Source: Arthrobacter ruber
GTDB taxonomy: Bacteria; Actinomycetota; Actinomycetes; Actinomycetales; Micrococcaceae
DNA: 64,000 nucleotides
Direction of reading: 5' to 3'
NCBI RefSeq assembly: GCF_002954225.1
Contig: NZ_PPTH01000011.1
Span: 151,446-215,445 of the forward strand
Below the pieces are notes generated by a model. It was not told the origin of the DNA, ran no database searches, and saw only the letters and a list, made by a program, of their open reading frames with translations. The translations under genes and the position numbers were made by a program. Below are positions 54,601 through 63,045 of this stretch, piece after piece; position 1 is the first letter of the stretch, and every line of letters begins with the position of its first letter.

Positions 54601-55085
54601 CCGGCCACCGCCTTCGCGAACACCGGGAACCCGATCTCGTCCGCCGCAGCGATCAGCTCGGCCACGTCCGCGCTCGGACGCGACGAGGCGAGCACGGGGA
54701 TCCCCGCGGCCCGTGCGGCGTCCAGTGCCTTGACCTTGTTGCCCGCCAGTTCCAGGACATCGGCCGGCGGTCCCACGAACGTGATCCCTGCCTCGGCCGC
54801 GGCCCGCGCCAGGCCTGGGTTCTCGGACAGGAACCCGTAGCCCGGGTAGATCGCGTCGCAGCCCGCTTCGAGGGCCACGCGGATGATCTCGTCGATGTCC
54901 AGGTAGGCACGCACCGGGTGGCCCTCGGTCCCGATCAGGTACGCCTCGTCCGCCTTCTGGCGGTGGATGGAGTTGCGGTCCTCGTGGGGGAAGACGGCCA
55001 CCGTCTTCGCTCCCGCCTCGTATCCGGCCCGAAGGGCCCGGATGGCGATCTCACCGCGGTTGGCTACCAGAATCTTCGAGAACAT
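51672..55085 (-). CDS. pyc: Pyruvate carboxylase
   Basis: Anaplerotic enzyme that carboxylates pyruvate to oxaloacetate using ATP, bicarbonate and biotin. From ATG 55085 (AGGAG upstream) it has 1137 residues in the usual single-chain order. Biotin carboxylase: MFSKILVANRGEIAIRALRA, the ATP-grasp loop KAVAGGGGRGMRRV, and FIEMNPRIQVEHTVTEEVTD. Carboxyltransferase: TTFRDAHQSLLATRVRT, RIFDALND, with the biotin-binding lysine in LAIKDMAGLLRP and HLHTHDTAGGQLA. The biotin domain at the C terminus has the biotinylated lysine in EAMKMEASI (near residue 1100). Monocistronic. Confidence 0.97.
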   Translation of the reverse strand: MFSKILVANRGEIAIRALRAGYEAGAKTVAVFPHEDRNSIHRQKADEAYLIGTEGHPVRAYLDIDEIIRVALEAGCDAIYPGYGFLSENPGLARAAAEAGITFVGPPADVLELAGNKVKALDAARAAGIPVLASSRPSADVAELIAAADEIGFPVFAKAVAGGGGRGMRRVDTREALPEALEAAMREAESAFGDPTMFLEQAVLRPRHIEVQILADAEGNVMHLFERDCSLQRRHQKVIEIAPAPNLDEGIRQALHRDAVKFATALGYVNAGTVEFLVDTVGERAGQHVFIEMNPRIQVEHTVTEEVTDVDLVQSQLRIAAGETLADLGLSQETVTLRGAALQSRITTEDPANGFRPDVGRISAYRSAGGAGVRLDGGTVYAGAEISPHFDSMLVKLTCRGRDYPSAVTRARRALAEFRVRGVSTNISFLQAVLDDPDFIAGNVATSFIDERPELLTARVPADRGTKLLTWLADVTVNQPHGARPAHLDPREKLPELEEAQRKAPPPEGSRQRLLELGPEGFAKALREQTAVAVTDTTFRDAHQSLLATRVRTRDLVAAGASVSRLTPGLLSVEAWGGATYDVALRFLGEDPWERLDALRREVPNICLQMLLRGRNTVGYTPYPEAVTTAFVQEAAASGIDIFRIFDALNDVTQMEPAIRAVRETETAVAEVALCYTADMLDPAETFYTLDYYLELAQRIVDAGAHILAIKDMAGLLRPAAAAKLVTALRERFDLPVHLHTHDTAGGQLATLLAAVDAGVDAVDVASAALAGTTSQPSASALVAALAHTPRDTELDLGSVCALEPYWEAVRRMYAPFESGLPGPTGRVYRHEIPGGQLSNLRQQAIALGLGERFEAIEDMYTAADRILGRLVKVTPSSKVVGDLALALVGRNADPAEFEQNPQDFDIPDSVIGFLNGELGNPPGGWPEPFRTKALQGRELKPRDAELTAADEAKLAGTSGERRNALNTLLFAAPTREFRATRDTYGDVSLLGTADYLYGLQPGTEHVIELEKGVRLIATLEAVSEPDEKGMRTVMCTLNGQMRPVSVRDTSIDSDVRAAEKADPGSPGQIAAPFAGSVTVSRAEGDAVAAGDTVATIEAMKMEASITTPIAGTVQRVAFAGPGPAQGGDLLLVIAPS

Positions 55086-55236
55086 CGCACTCCTGAATCC
55101 TTGCGGGTCGGGTCCTGCACGCTGGACTGATAGTACCCGGCAGGCCCCGTCAGTCCATGGCATCGGCCGCATCGTGGGACGCCCTGCCCGGCGGGTCGGC
55201 TCGCACCCGACGGCCAGAGGCCCTGCCGCGTCACCC

Positions 55237-55255
55237 TATGATTGATCGGTGATCA
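55237..55255 (+). promoter_or_regulatory. Candidate promoter and operator of the parA-like gene
   Basis: TATGAT (55237-55242) is a near-consensus -10 box. It is followed at once by TGATCGGTGATCA (55243-55255), a 5-bp inverted repeat around a 3-bp centre at the expected transcription start. The leader to GTG 55308 would be about 58 nt. Confidence 0.45.
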
Positions 55256-55307
55256 TTCAGGACAGCCGAGTCCCGGCGGCGCCTACCGATAGGTACAGGT
55301 TCAACAC

Positions 55308-56132
55308 GTGCAGGTAGTGAGCATCAGCAGCCTCAAAGGCGGCGTGGGCAAGACGTCGGTCACCCTGGGGCTGGCCTCCGCCGCACTGGCAGCGGGCATC
55401 CCCACGCTCGTCGTCGACCTGGATCCACATGCCGACGCCACGACCGGTCTCGGGGTGCGCCCGTTGGGGCAGATCGACATCGGGCGTCTGCTGAAGAACG
55501 CGCGGCGCGGAGATCTCGCTGCCAACCTCGTGCCGAGCGGCTGGGTGGCGACCGCCTCCGGGTCGGCTGGGACGGTATCCCGACGGCTCGACGTCGCCAT
55601 GGGCTCGGCCTACTCGGGCATCTACGACCGTCCGGACCTCGCGCGCCGCGACCAGCGACGGCTCTCCACTCTCCTGTCCCGTGTGCAGGGGTACAGCCTC
55701 GTCCTCATCGACTGCCCGCCCTCCCTCAACGGCCTCACCCGGATGGCCTGGACCGCGAGCCACAAGGTCCTCCTCGTCGCAGAGCCCGCCCTGTTCTCCG
55801 TCGCGGGGACGGAGCGGACCATGCGGGCGCTCGACCTGTTCCGGCGCGAGTTCGCACCGCACCTGCACACCGCAGGCATCGTAGCCAACCGTGTGCGACG
55901 TACGTCCACCGAGCACGCGTTCCGGCTCGATGAGATGCGGCAGCTGTTCGGCGACCTGCTGCTGAGCCCTGCCATCCCCGAACAACCCGACTGGCAGCAG
56001 ATCCAGGGTGCCGCCCACTCCGTGCACCACTGGCCGGGCGAAGGGGCGCAGCAGGCTGCAGGGCATTTCGACGAACTGCTGAGGGGTGTCACGGACTCCG
56101 GCAGGATGCGCAGCCGCACCGGACGACGATGA
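55308..56132 (+). CDS. ParA family ATPase
   Basis: The 274-residue ATPase has the deviant Walker A motif SISSLKGGVGKTSVTLGLAS (lysines K10 and K15), Walker A' VVDLDPHADATTGLG and Walker B VLIDCPPSLNGLTRMAW. It resembles the solitary ParA-like protein Rv1708, encoded near scpA, scpB, rluB and cmk in M. tuberculosis, rather than the ParA of a parABS locus; no parB or parS-like repeat is nearby. It starts with GTG. Here it is separated from rluB and der by the gcvH-garA operon. A role in positioning DNA or condensin loading is inference. Confidence 0.85.
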   Translation: MQVVSISSLKGGVGKTSVTLGLASAALAAGIPTLVVDLDPHADATTGLGVRPLGQIDIGRLLKNARRGDLAANLVPSGWVATASGSAGTVSRRLDVAMGSAYSGIYDRPDLARRDQRRLSTLLSRVQGYSLVLIDCPPSLNGLTRMAWTASHKVLLVAEPALFSVAGTERTMRALDLFRREFAPHLHTAGIVANRVRRTSTEHAFRLDEMRQLFGDLLLSPAIPEQPDWQQIQGAAHSVHHWPGEGAQQAAGHFDELLRGVTDSGRMRSRTGRR

Positions 56133-56188
56133 TGGCTCGCTGATGCACTGCGGGTCGGCGCGAGGCGCGGGTGTACCGAGAAGGGCTG

Positions 56189-56776
<588 letters not shown>

Positions 56777-56890
56777 GTGCTGCCTCCTGGTCGGGTTCCC
56801 GGGGAAGTTTGCTCATCCGTCGGAACCTCAGGATGTGCACTCAAGTGTGCCCCGAGCCCCCCACACACGCAATGGGAACTGTATTCTTCG

Positions 56891-56919
56891 ACGTTAGATC
56901 GCGGGAGGGGCGAGGTCAA
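56891..56919 (-). promoter_or_regulatory. Promoter of the Rv1830-like merR gene
   Basis: On the minus strand TTGACC (56914-56919) and TAACGT (56891-56896) are exactly 17 bp apart, the best consensus-like promoter in the window. The leader is about 110 nt. Further down it, CACTTGAGTG is a short palindrome that might be an operator. Confidence 0.7.
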
Positions 56920-56948
56920 AGACGCTGCCCCGCTAGGTTTGCGTGTCG

Positions 56949-57446
56949 TCAGCGCTCGAAGTCCTCGGGCTCCACATCGGCGAGGAACTCGCGGAACTGG
57001 AGGACCTCCTTCTCCGCGGTCTCCTCCGTGTCGCCCTCCTCCGCGTCCTCGGCGTCGGCGATCTCGACGCCGGCAACGGCCAGGACCTCGTCGGCACAGT
57101 AGATGGGGCAGGGCACGCGCAGGGCCACGGCCAGGGCGTCGGACGCCCGCGAACTCACCGTCACGCCGTCGGTGAACACGAGCTGGGCATGGTAGACGGT
57201 GTCCTCCACGGAGGTGATGCGCACTTCGCGGATCTCCTTGCCGGCCGCCGCCACCACGTCGACCAGGAGGTCGTGGGTCATGGGACGAGGCGGCACGATA
57301 CCCTGCTGGACGAAGGCGATGGCGCTCGCCTCGGGGGCACCGATCCAGATGGGCAGGTGCCGCTCCCCTGCGGTCTCCCGCAGCAGGACCAACGGCTGGT
57401 TGGACGGCAGTTCGATGCGAACGCCCACCACTTCTACTTCGATCAC
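56949..57446 (-). CDS. Bifunctional nuclease family protein (DUF151)
   Basis: The 165-residue protein from GTG 57446 begins VIEVEVVGVRIELPSNQPLV and continues LPIWIGAPEASAIAFVQQGI, RPMTHDLLVDVVAAAG and VSSRASDALAVALRVPCPIY, all signatures of DUF151. Plant members have DNase and RNase activity; the bacterial function is not settled. A Glu/Asp-rich tail of about 25 residues ends the protein. It starts 11 bp after ftsR in the same operon; M. tuberculosis has the same pair (Rv1828-Rv1829). Confidence 0.88.
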   Translation of the reverse strand: MIEVEVVGVRIELPSNQPLVLLRETAGERHLPIWIGAPEASAIAFVQQGIVPPRPMTHDLLVDVVAAAGKEIREVRITSVEDTVYHAQLVFTDGVTVSSRASDALAVALRVPCPIYCADEVLAVAGVEIADAEDAEEGDTEETAEKEVLQFREFLADVEPEDFER

Positions 57447-57457
57447 GGGGAAGCCGC

Positions 57458-58207
57458 CTAACTGTCCATTCGGGCTATGGAACTGTGCACGAGGGCACTG
57501 TGCAGTCCCAGGCACAGCTCGCTGATCTCCCGTGCGGTCTCCGCCGCACGTGCCTTCGAGGCGACATCCTTGCGGGAGGCCACCGGGGCCACCACGCGCT
57601 CGACCAGACCCAGTTCGCGGTCCGCTGCGGCACGGAAGGGGCGCAGGTGCCGCGGTTCGATCCCGTGGCGCTCCAGCTGCACACAGGCCCGGGTGATCTT
57701 CAGCGCGTGCTCGTCGAACCGGTTCTCGACGGCGGTGATGAGTCCGAAGCTCACGAGGTCGTCCACGAGTCGGCGGGGCGCTCCCGCCTCGGCGGCCAGC
57801 GTCTCGGCGGTGAGCCGCCGCGCGTGCGCGCTCAGCTCCTGCGAGAGCTGGTCGGAGACGACCCGCGGCGCGAGGGTCATGCCGCCGGGCAGCGACTCGG
57901 GCCGCTCGCCGCGGTCGATCGCCTCGACGTAGTCCTTGATGACCTTGAGCGGCAGGTACTGGTCGCGCTGCAGTGCCAGCACGAAGCGCAGGCGCTCGAC
58001 GTCGTGCGCTCCGTACTTCCGGTACCCGGCGCGTGTGCGCTGCGGCGTGATGAGGCCCTTCTCCTCCAGGAACCGGATCTTGGAAGCCGTGACCTGGGGG
58101 AACTCCGCTGCCAGCTCACGCAGGACCTCGCCGATGGTGAGGACACCGGCGATCGGATGACCGGGAGCGACACCGGCCGGACGGCGGGCGGGGTGGGAGG
58201 CAGGCAT
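57458..58207 (-). CDS. ftsR: MerR-type division regulator FtsR
   Basis: Homologue of Rv1828 and of corynebacterial FtsR, which activates ftsZ transcription. The 249-residue protein has a MerR DNA-binding domain at about 22-100: LTIGEVLRELAAEFPQVTAS, KIRFLEEKGLITPQRT, GYRKYGAHDVERLRFVLAL and QRDQYLPLKVIKDYV. The rest is an all-helical effector domain ending in ETAREISELCLGLHSALVHS. It lies 8 bp after garA. Regulation of the ftsZ gene in this same window (17873-19066) is a plausible inference from the family. Confidence 0.87.
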   Translation of the reverse strand: MPASHPARRPAGVAPGHPIAGVLTIGEVLRELAAEFPQVTASKIRFLEEKGLITPQRTRAGYRKYGAHDVERLRFVLALQRDQYLPLKVIKDYVEAIDRGERPESLPGGMTLAPRVVSDQLSQELSAHARRLTAETLAAEAGAPRRLVDDLVSFGLITAVENRFDEHALKITRACVQLERHGIEPRHLRPFRAAADRELGLVERVVAPVASRKDVASKARAAETAREISELCLGLHSALVHSSIARMDS

Positions 58208-58215
58208 GGAGCGGG

Positions 58216-58707
58216 CTAGGCCTGTGCTGTCGTGTGCTGCGCGGACTGGCCGGGGACCGTGCGGGCCGCGTAGAAGGTGAGGCGGAACTTGCCGATCTGG
58301 ACCTCGTTGCCGTTGCGGAGGGTGACGCTGTCCACGCGGTCGTTGTTCACGTAGGTTCCGTTGAGGCTGCGGGTGTCCACGACCGTGAAGCCGTTCTGCG
58401 TGCGCCGGAACTCCGCATGCTGGCGGGACACCGTCACGTCATCGAGGAAGATGTCGGCGTTCGGGTGCCGTCCGGCCTTCGTGACGTCCTCGTCCAGGAG
58501 GAACCGGGCGCCGGCGTTCGGGCCCGAGTGGGCGATCAGCAGCGCCGAGCCTGCGGGAAGAGCGGCCACGGACGCCTGCTCCTCGCGCGTCAGGTGCCGT
58601 TCGTACTCTCCCATGGCGATCTGCGGCGGCAGCCCGATCGAGGTTGTCTCGGGAGACGTCATATTCGGCTCTTCTCCATTTCCGCCAGGATTCCTGTGGT
58701 GCACCAT
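58216..58707 (-). CDS. garA: FHA-domain metabolic switch GarA/OdhI
   Basis: Phosphothreonine-binding protein which, unphosphorylated, inhibits 2-oxoglutarate dehydrogenase and affects glutamate metabolism. In 163 residues it has the phosphorylation motif SPETTSIG near residue 20 and an FHA fold at about 60-145 with FLLDEDVTKAGRHPNADIFL, DDVTVSRQHAEFRR and LNGTYVNNDRVDS. ATG 58707 has GGGGGAGG 7 nt upstream; an internal ATG at 58662 (148 residues) is possible. The PASTA kinase in this window, or PknB/PknG homologues elsewhere, could phosphorylate it. Confidence 0.92.
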   Translation of the reverse strand: MVHHRNPGGNGEEPNMTSPETTSIGLPPQIAMGEYERHLTREEQASVAALPAGSALLIAHSGPNAGARFLLDEDVTKAGRHPNADIFLDDVTVSRQHAEFRRTQNGFTVVDTRSLNGTYVNNDRVDSVTLRNGNEVQIGKFRLTFYAARTVPGQSAQHTTAQA

Positions 58708-58777
58708 CGGTTTTCCTCCCCCTACTGCATGGCGCGGCGGGCTGCTCCGGACTGCGCCACCCCTGCTTCCGGTAGGA

Positions 58778-59164
58778 CTAGCCTACCTGCTGGGAGTAGT
58801 CGGCTGAACTCAGCAGGTCCTGTACGACGGACGGATCGGACACCTTGATCTCGAGCAGCCAGCCCTCGCCGTAGGGGTCGGAGTTGATGAGCGAGGGATC
58901 GTCGTCGAGCGCCTCGTTGCGGGCGACGACCTGCCCGCTGACGGGGGCGTAGATGTCGCTGACGCTCTTGGTGGACTCGACCTCGCCGATCACGTCCGAC
59001 CCCGTGACGCCGGTACCCTCCTCGGGCATCTGGACATAGACGACGTCGCCGAGCGCGTCCTGGGCGAAGTCGGTGATACCCACGCGCACGGTGCCATCCA
59101 CCGCGGGCTCGCTGACCCACTCGTGTTCAGCGGTGTAGTAGAGGCCTTCGGGGATGTTGCTCAT
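58778..59164 (-). CDS. gcvH: Glycine cleavage system H protein
   Basis: Lipoyl-carrying shuttle protein of glycine cleavage. The 128-residue protein is full length: YYTAEHEWVSEP, VGITDFAQDALGDVVYV, the lipoylated lysine K66 in GEVESTKSVSDIYAPVSG, and DPYGEGWLLEIKV. AAAGGC precedes the ATG and a TATACT box lies at 59229-59234. The genes for the T and P proteins are not adjacent; the gcvH-garA pairing is standard in actinobacteria and may reflect shared control of lipoyl-dependent metabolism. Confidence 0.96.
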   Translation of the reverse strand: MSNIPEGLYYTAEHEWVSEPAVDGTVRVGITDFAQDALGDVVYVQMPEEGTGVTGSDVIGEVESTKSVSDIYAPVSGQVVARNEALDDDPSLINSDPYGEGWLLEIKVSDPSVVQDLLSSADYSQQVG

Positions 59165-59308
59165 GGCTGCCTTTCGGACGCGCGGTCATCGGAGGCGCCT
59201 GGGTGCCGTCCGGTACGGATACTGGTCGAGTATAGGCACAACTCCGGGTCCACGTGACGCGCCTCTCACCCCGCCGGGCATGCAGCGGCTCCTCTCCCCC
59301 GGGCATGC

Positions 59309-59350
59309 AAAAAGCCCGTCCCCGCCGGCTGTTCACCGGTGGAAACGGGC
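59309..59350 (-). terminator. Intrinsic terminator after tRNA-Pro
   Basis: On the minus strand GCCCGT (59345-59350) and ACGGGC (59314-59319) close a long stem with further inner pairing, followed by TTTTT (59309-59313). It ends 10 bp after the tRNA. Confidence 0.75.
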
Positions 59351-59359
59351 CCTGCAGTG

Positions 59360-59433
<74 letters not shown>

Positions 59434-59512
59434 ATCTGCTCGGCCCAGCGGGCCAAACCACTCGGATAACTGTACAGCATTTCCCGGGGCGGGCGGCACA
59501 CCGGGAAAGGGG

Positions 59513-61069
59513 TCAGCGGTTCCGGCTGCGCTTCTCGCGGACGCGCATGTTGACCTCGATGGGCGTGCCCTCGAAGCCGAACGTCTCGCGCAGGCGGCGA
59601 GTGATGAAGCGGCGGTAGCCGGGATCCAGGAAGCCGGTGGTGAACAGGACGAACTTCGGCGGGCGGCTCGAGGCCTGCGTGCCGAAGAGGATGCGCGGCT
59701 GCTTGCCGCCGCGGACCGGGTGCGGGTGGGCGGCCACGAGCTCGCCGAGGAACGCGTTCAGGCGGCCCGTCGGGATACGCCGGTCCCAGGACTCGAGGGC
59801 GACGTCGAGCGCCGGCACCAGGCGGTCCCTGTGCCAGCCGGTCAGCGCCGAGATGTTCACGCGCGGCGCCCACTCCACGTGCGCCAGGTCCTGCTCGATC
59901 TCGCGTTCGAGGTACCGGCGGCGCTCGTCGTCGAGGAGGTCCCACTTGTTGAAGGCCAGGACGATCGCCCGGCCGGACTCGATGGCCATGTTCAGGATGC
60001 GGATGTCCTGCTCGCTCAGGACCTCGTCGACGGCGAGGAGCACCACGGCCACCTCGGCCTTCTCCAGCGCCGCCTGCGTGCGCAGCGACGCGTAGTAGTC
60101 GGCACCCTGCTGCATGTGCACGCGGCGGCGGATACCGGCGGTGTCGACGAAGCGCCACGTGCGCCCCCCGAGCTCGATCATCTCGTCCACGGGGTCGCGC
60201 GTGGTGCCGGCGAGCGGGTCCACGACCACGCGGTCGGAACCGGCCAGCTTGTTGAGCAGGGAGGACTTGCCCACGTTCGGCCGTCCGATCAGGGCGATGC
60301 GCCGGGGTCCGCCGGAGCGCTCGATCCCGCCGTGCTCCGAGAACTCCGGGAGGATCCCGTTGACGTGGTCCAGCATGTCGGCGGTGCCGCGCCCGTGCAG
60401 GGCGGACACGGGCCACGGCTGCCCGAAGCCGAGCCCCCACAGGGCGGAGGCGTCGGCCTCGTTCTGGATGTCGTCCACCTTGTTGGCCACGAGGATGACG
60501 GGCTTGTTCTTGCGGCGCAGCATCCGCACCACGGCCTCGTCGGTCGCGGTGGCGCCGACCGTCGCGTCGACCACGAGCAGGACGGCGTCGGCCATGTCGA
60601 CGGCGATCTCCGCCTGGCCGGCGACCCGCGCGGCGATGCCCTTGGCGTCGTGCTCCCAGCCGCCGGTGTCCACGAGCGTGAAGTTGCGGCCCGACCACTG
60701 CGCCGGGTAGGACACGCGGTCGCGGGTGACGCCGGGGGTGTCCTCGACGACGGCCTCGCGGCGGCCGAGGATCCGGTTCACCAGGGTGGACTTGCCGACG
60801 TTCGGGCGGCCCACGATGGCGAGGACGGGGTTGAGGCGGCCCTCCGCCTCGTCGTCGAAGTCCTCGTCCTGACGGGCGAGGAGCGCGGCGTCCTCCTCGT
60901 CGAGCTCGTAGTCCTCGAGGCCGGCGCGCAGGGAGGCCGCGCGCTGCTCGGCGTCTGCGTCATCGAGCGTCTCGAGCAGCTCACCGACCTGGTCCTCGCC
61001 GGTCGGCTCGTAGTCCTCGTCGGCTCCGGAGGCCTGGTCCGTCGCATCCGGCGAAAGGTTCTCGCTCAT
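59513..61069 (-). CDS. der: Ribosome assembly GTPase Der (EngA)
   Basis: Essential GTPase for 50S subunit assembly, with two consecutive G domains and a KH-like C-terminal domain. The 518-residue protein from ATG 61069 (AAGGA upstream) has G1 motifs GRPNVGKST at 87-95 and GRPNVGKSS in the second domain, NKVDD and NKWDL as the G4 motifs, and a basic C terminus. The first 80 residues are an acidic extension (many Asp and Glu) absent from E. coli Der but common in actinobacteria. It is last in the rluB-tyrA-cmk-der operon. Confidence 0.97.
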   Translation of the reverse strand: MSENLSPDATDQASGADEDYEPTGEDQVGELLETLDDADAEQRAASLRAGLEDYELDEEDAALLARQDEDFDDEAEGRLNPVLAIVGRPNVGKSTLVNRILGRREAVVEDTPGVTRDRVSYPAQWSGRNFTLVDTGGWEHDAKGIAARVAGQAEIAVDMADAVLLVVDATVGATATDEAVVRMLRRKNKPVILVANKVDDIQNEADASALWGLGFGQPWPVSALHGRGTADMLDHVNGILPEFSEHGGIERSGGPRRIALIGRPNVGKSSLLNKLAGSDRVVVDPLAGTTRDPVDEMIELGGRTWRFVDTAGIRRRVHMQQGADYYASLRTQAALEKAEVAVVLLAVDEVLSEQDIRILNMAIESGRAIVLAFNKWDLLDDERRRYLEREIEQDLAHVEWAPRVNISALTGWHRDRLVPALDVALESWDRRIPTGRLNAFLGELVAAHPHPVRGGKQPRILFGTQASSRPPKFVLFTTGFLDPGYRRFITRRLRETFGFEGTPIEVNMRVREKRSRNR

Positions 61070-61159
61070 TGTTCTGTCCTTCGGTTGGTGGTCGCCGTCT
61101 CCCGACGGCAATACTGTCGGGCGGCCGGCGGGCTCGCCCGTGAAACGTGGAGGTGCCGG

Positions 61160-61918
61160 CTAGTGCGCCACGGTGCGCACGATGCCGAGGACCGCCGTGA
61201 CGGTCTGCTCGAAGTCGAGGTCGGACGAGTCCAGCGTGACCACGCCGTCCGCCGCCTGCTGGAAGTCCACCACGGTGGAGTCCTTGGCGTCGCGCTCGGT
61301 GACCTGCTGCCGCAGCTGGGCATCGGACTGGGTCCCGCCGAGCTGGTCGCCGCGGCGACGCAGCCGGGCCTCCTCGCTGGCCGTGAGCAGGATGCGCACC
61401 TCGGCGTCGGGGGCGACGACGGTGGTTATGTCGCGCCCCTCCGCGACGATCCGGTGACCGGCGCCGGCGATCAGGGCGCGCTGGCGGCGGATGAGTTCCG
61501 CGCGGGCGCCCATCGTGGTCGCGACGGCGCTCACGGCGGAGGACACCTCGGGCTCGCGGATGGCGGCGGTGACGTCGTCGCCCGCGATGGTCACCGACTC
61601 GTGGTCGGGGCTGGTGCTGATGAACAACTCGATGTCGCGTGCGGCGGCCTCGACCGCGGCGCCGTCCTGCAGGTCCACTCCCGTGGCGACGCAGTGCAGC
61701 GTCACCGCCCGGTACATGGCGCCGGTGTCCAGGTACGCGGCGCGGAGGCGGCGTGCCACCTCGCGGCTGACGCTGGACTTGCCGGATCCGGACGGGCCGT
61801 CGATGGCGACCACGAGGGACTTGCCGAGGCGGAACCCCGAGTAGGGGCTCGAGGACGCCGTGTGCGCCGCCGGTCCCGGGGCGGCGGTCTGCGTGGTGTC
61901 TGCTGATACCTGGATCAC
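61160..61918 (-). CDS. cmk: Cytidylate kinase
   Basis: Phosphorylates CMP and dCMP with ATP. The 252-residue protein from GTG 61918 has about 33 extra N-terminal residues, then VVAIDGPSGSGKSSVSREVA with the P-loop at 41-48, YLDTGAMYRAVTLHCV, GHRIVAEGRDITTVV and the lid region SEEARLRRRGDQLGG. The start overlaps the tyrA stop as GTGA. The pair cmk-der is conserved across many bacteria. Confidence 0.95.
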   Translation of the reverse strand: MIQVSADTTQTAAPGPAAHTASSSPYSGFRLGKSLVVAIDGPSGSGKSSVSREVARRLRAAYLDTGAMYRAVTLHCVATGVDLQDGAAVEAAARDIELFISTSPDHESVTIAGDDVTAAIREPEVSSAVSAVATTMGARAELIRRQRALIAGAGHRIVAEGRDITTVVAPDAEVRILLTASEEARLRRRGDQLGGTQSDAQLRQQVTERDAKDSTVVDFQQAADGVVTLDSSDLDFEQTVTAVLGIVRTVAH

Positions 61919-63042
61919 TGCACTACCTTCCAGCCCCGCTGTGTCAGGGACTCCGTCAATTCGTGGCGCCGTCCGGGCAGGACCGAGAGCTCCGCGAGTC
62001 CTACCTCGCGCCCGGGCGAGTGTTCGAGCCGGAAGTCCTCGACGTTGATGCCGATCTGCCCGATCTCGGTGAGGAGCTTCGCGATCTGCCCCGGCACGTC
62101 GTCGACGAGCACGGTCAGGCGCGCGAAGGAGTTCGGCGGGGTGCCGTGCTTGCCGGGGACCCGGGCCTGCCCGGCGTTCCCCTCGGACATCAGCTGCGCC
62201 ATGTCGAGGCGTGCTCCCCCGGCCGTCGGGTCCTCGAGGGTGCCGATCAGCCGGTTCAGGTCCTCGCGCACCCCGTACAGGATGTCGACGAGCCGGCCCG
62301 CGTTGGCGGAGAGGATCTGCACCCACAGGCGGGGGTCGCTCGCCGCGATGCGCGTGACGTCCCGCAATCCGTTGCCCGCGAGCGAGAGTGCATGCGCCGG
62401 TGAGTCCTGCAGCCTGCTCGCGACGAGCGAGGAGACGACCTGCGGCAGGTGGGAGATGAGGGCGACGGCCTCGTCGTGCTCCTCGACCGACATGCGCGCG
62501 GGCACGGCGCCGAGATCCACGGCGAGGGACTCCGCACACAGGACGGCCTCGGGGGCGCTGCCGCTGTGGGCGCACAGCACCCACGGTGCACCGCTGAACA
62601 GCTCGGCGCGCGCCGCGACGGGACCGGACTTCTCGCGGCCTGCCATGGGGTGCGTGCCGATGTACCGGGACACGTGCGCGGCCACCCCGGGGGTCGCGAG
62701 GAGCTCGCGCAGGATGGCCTCCTTCACGCTGCAGATGTCCGCGACCACGGCCTCGGGGTAGGCCAGGAGCGCTTCGGCGGCCACCCGTGCCGTGACATCG
62801 GGGGGTGTCGCGACGACGACGAGTTCCGGGACCACGCGCTCCCCCGCGTCCTGTGCCTCGGAGAGGAGCCTGCCGGCCCCGATGTCGCGGGCCACGGCCT
62901 CGGTGGACGGTGAGCTGTCGGACAGGACGACGTCGATCCCGCGGGCGCGCAGGCCCAGCCCGATACTCGCCCCCAGCAGGCCTGCCCCCACGACGAGGAC
63001 GGGACCTGCGAGGTGCGTCCCCTGTTCCGTGCGCGCGACCAT
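61915..63042 (-). CDS. tyrA: Prephenate dehydrogenase
   Basis: Converts prephenate to 4-hydroxyphenylpyruvate, the tyrosine branch. The 375-residue protein has a dinucleotide fold with VLVVGAGLLGASIGLGL (15-31), the catalytic histidine region in YIGTHPMAGREKSGP and a second motif EHDEAVALISHLPQVVSS. A C-terminal ACT-like domain (about 300-375, ARLTVLVDDVPGQIAKLLTE) probably binds an amino acid for feedback control. It follows rluB by 3 bp and overlaps cmk by 4 nt. Confidence 0.93.
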   Translation of the reverse strand: MVARTEQGTHLAGPVLVVGAGLLGASIGLGLRARGIDVVLSDSSPSTEAVARDIGAGRLLSEAQDAGERVVPELVVVATPPDVTARVAAEALLAYPEAVVADICSVKEAILRELLATPGVAAHVSRYIGTHPMAGREKSGPVAARAELFSGAPWVLCAHSGSAPEAVLCAESLAVDLGAVPARMSVEEHDEAVALISHLPQVVSSLVASRLQDSPAHALSLAGNGLRDVTRIAASDPRLWVQILSANAGRLVDILYGVREDLNRLIGTLEDPTAGGARLDMAQLMSEGNAGQARVPGKHGTPPNSFARLTVLVDDVPGQIAKLLTEIGQIGINVEDFRLEHSPGREVGLAELSVLPGRRHELTESLTQRGWKVVQ

Positions 63043-63045
63043 CGG

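Noticed and set aside
53457..55130. A 557-codon open frame on the plus strand
   Set aside because: It is antisense to the biotin carboxylase part of pyc, has no recognisable domain and no promoter or ribosome site.
50102..56132. A parABS chromosome partition locus formed by the two ParA/MinD-like ATPases
   Set aside because: No ParB gene and no repeated parS-like 16-mers are present, and the two ATPases are not adjacent or in one operon.
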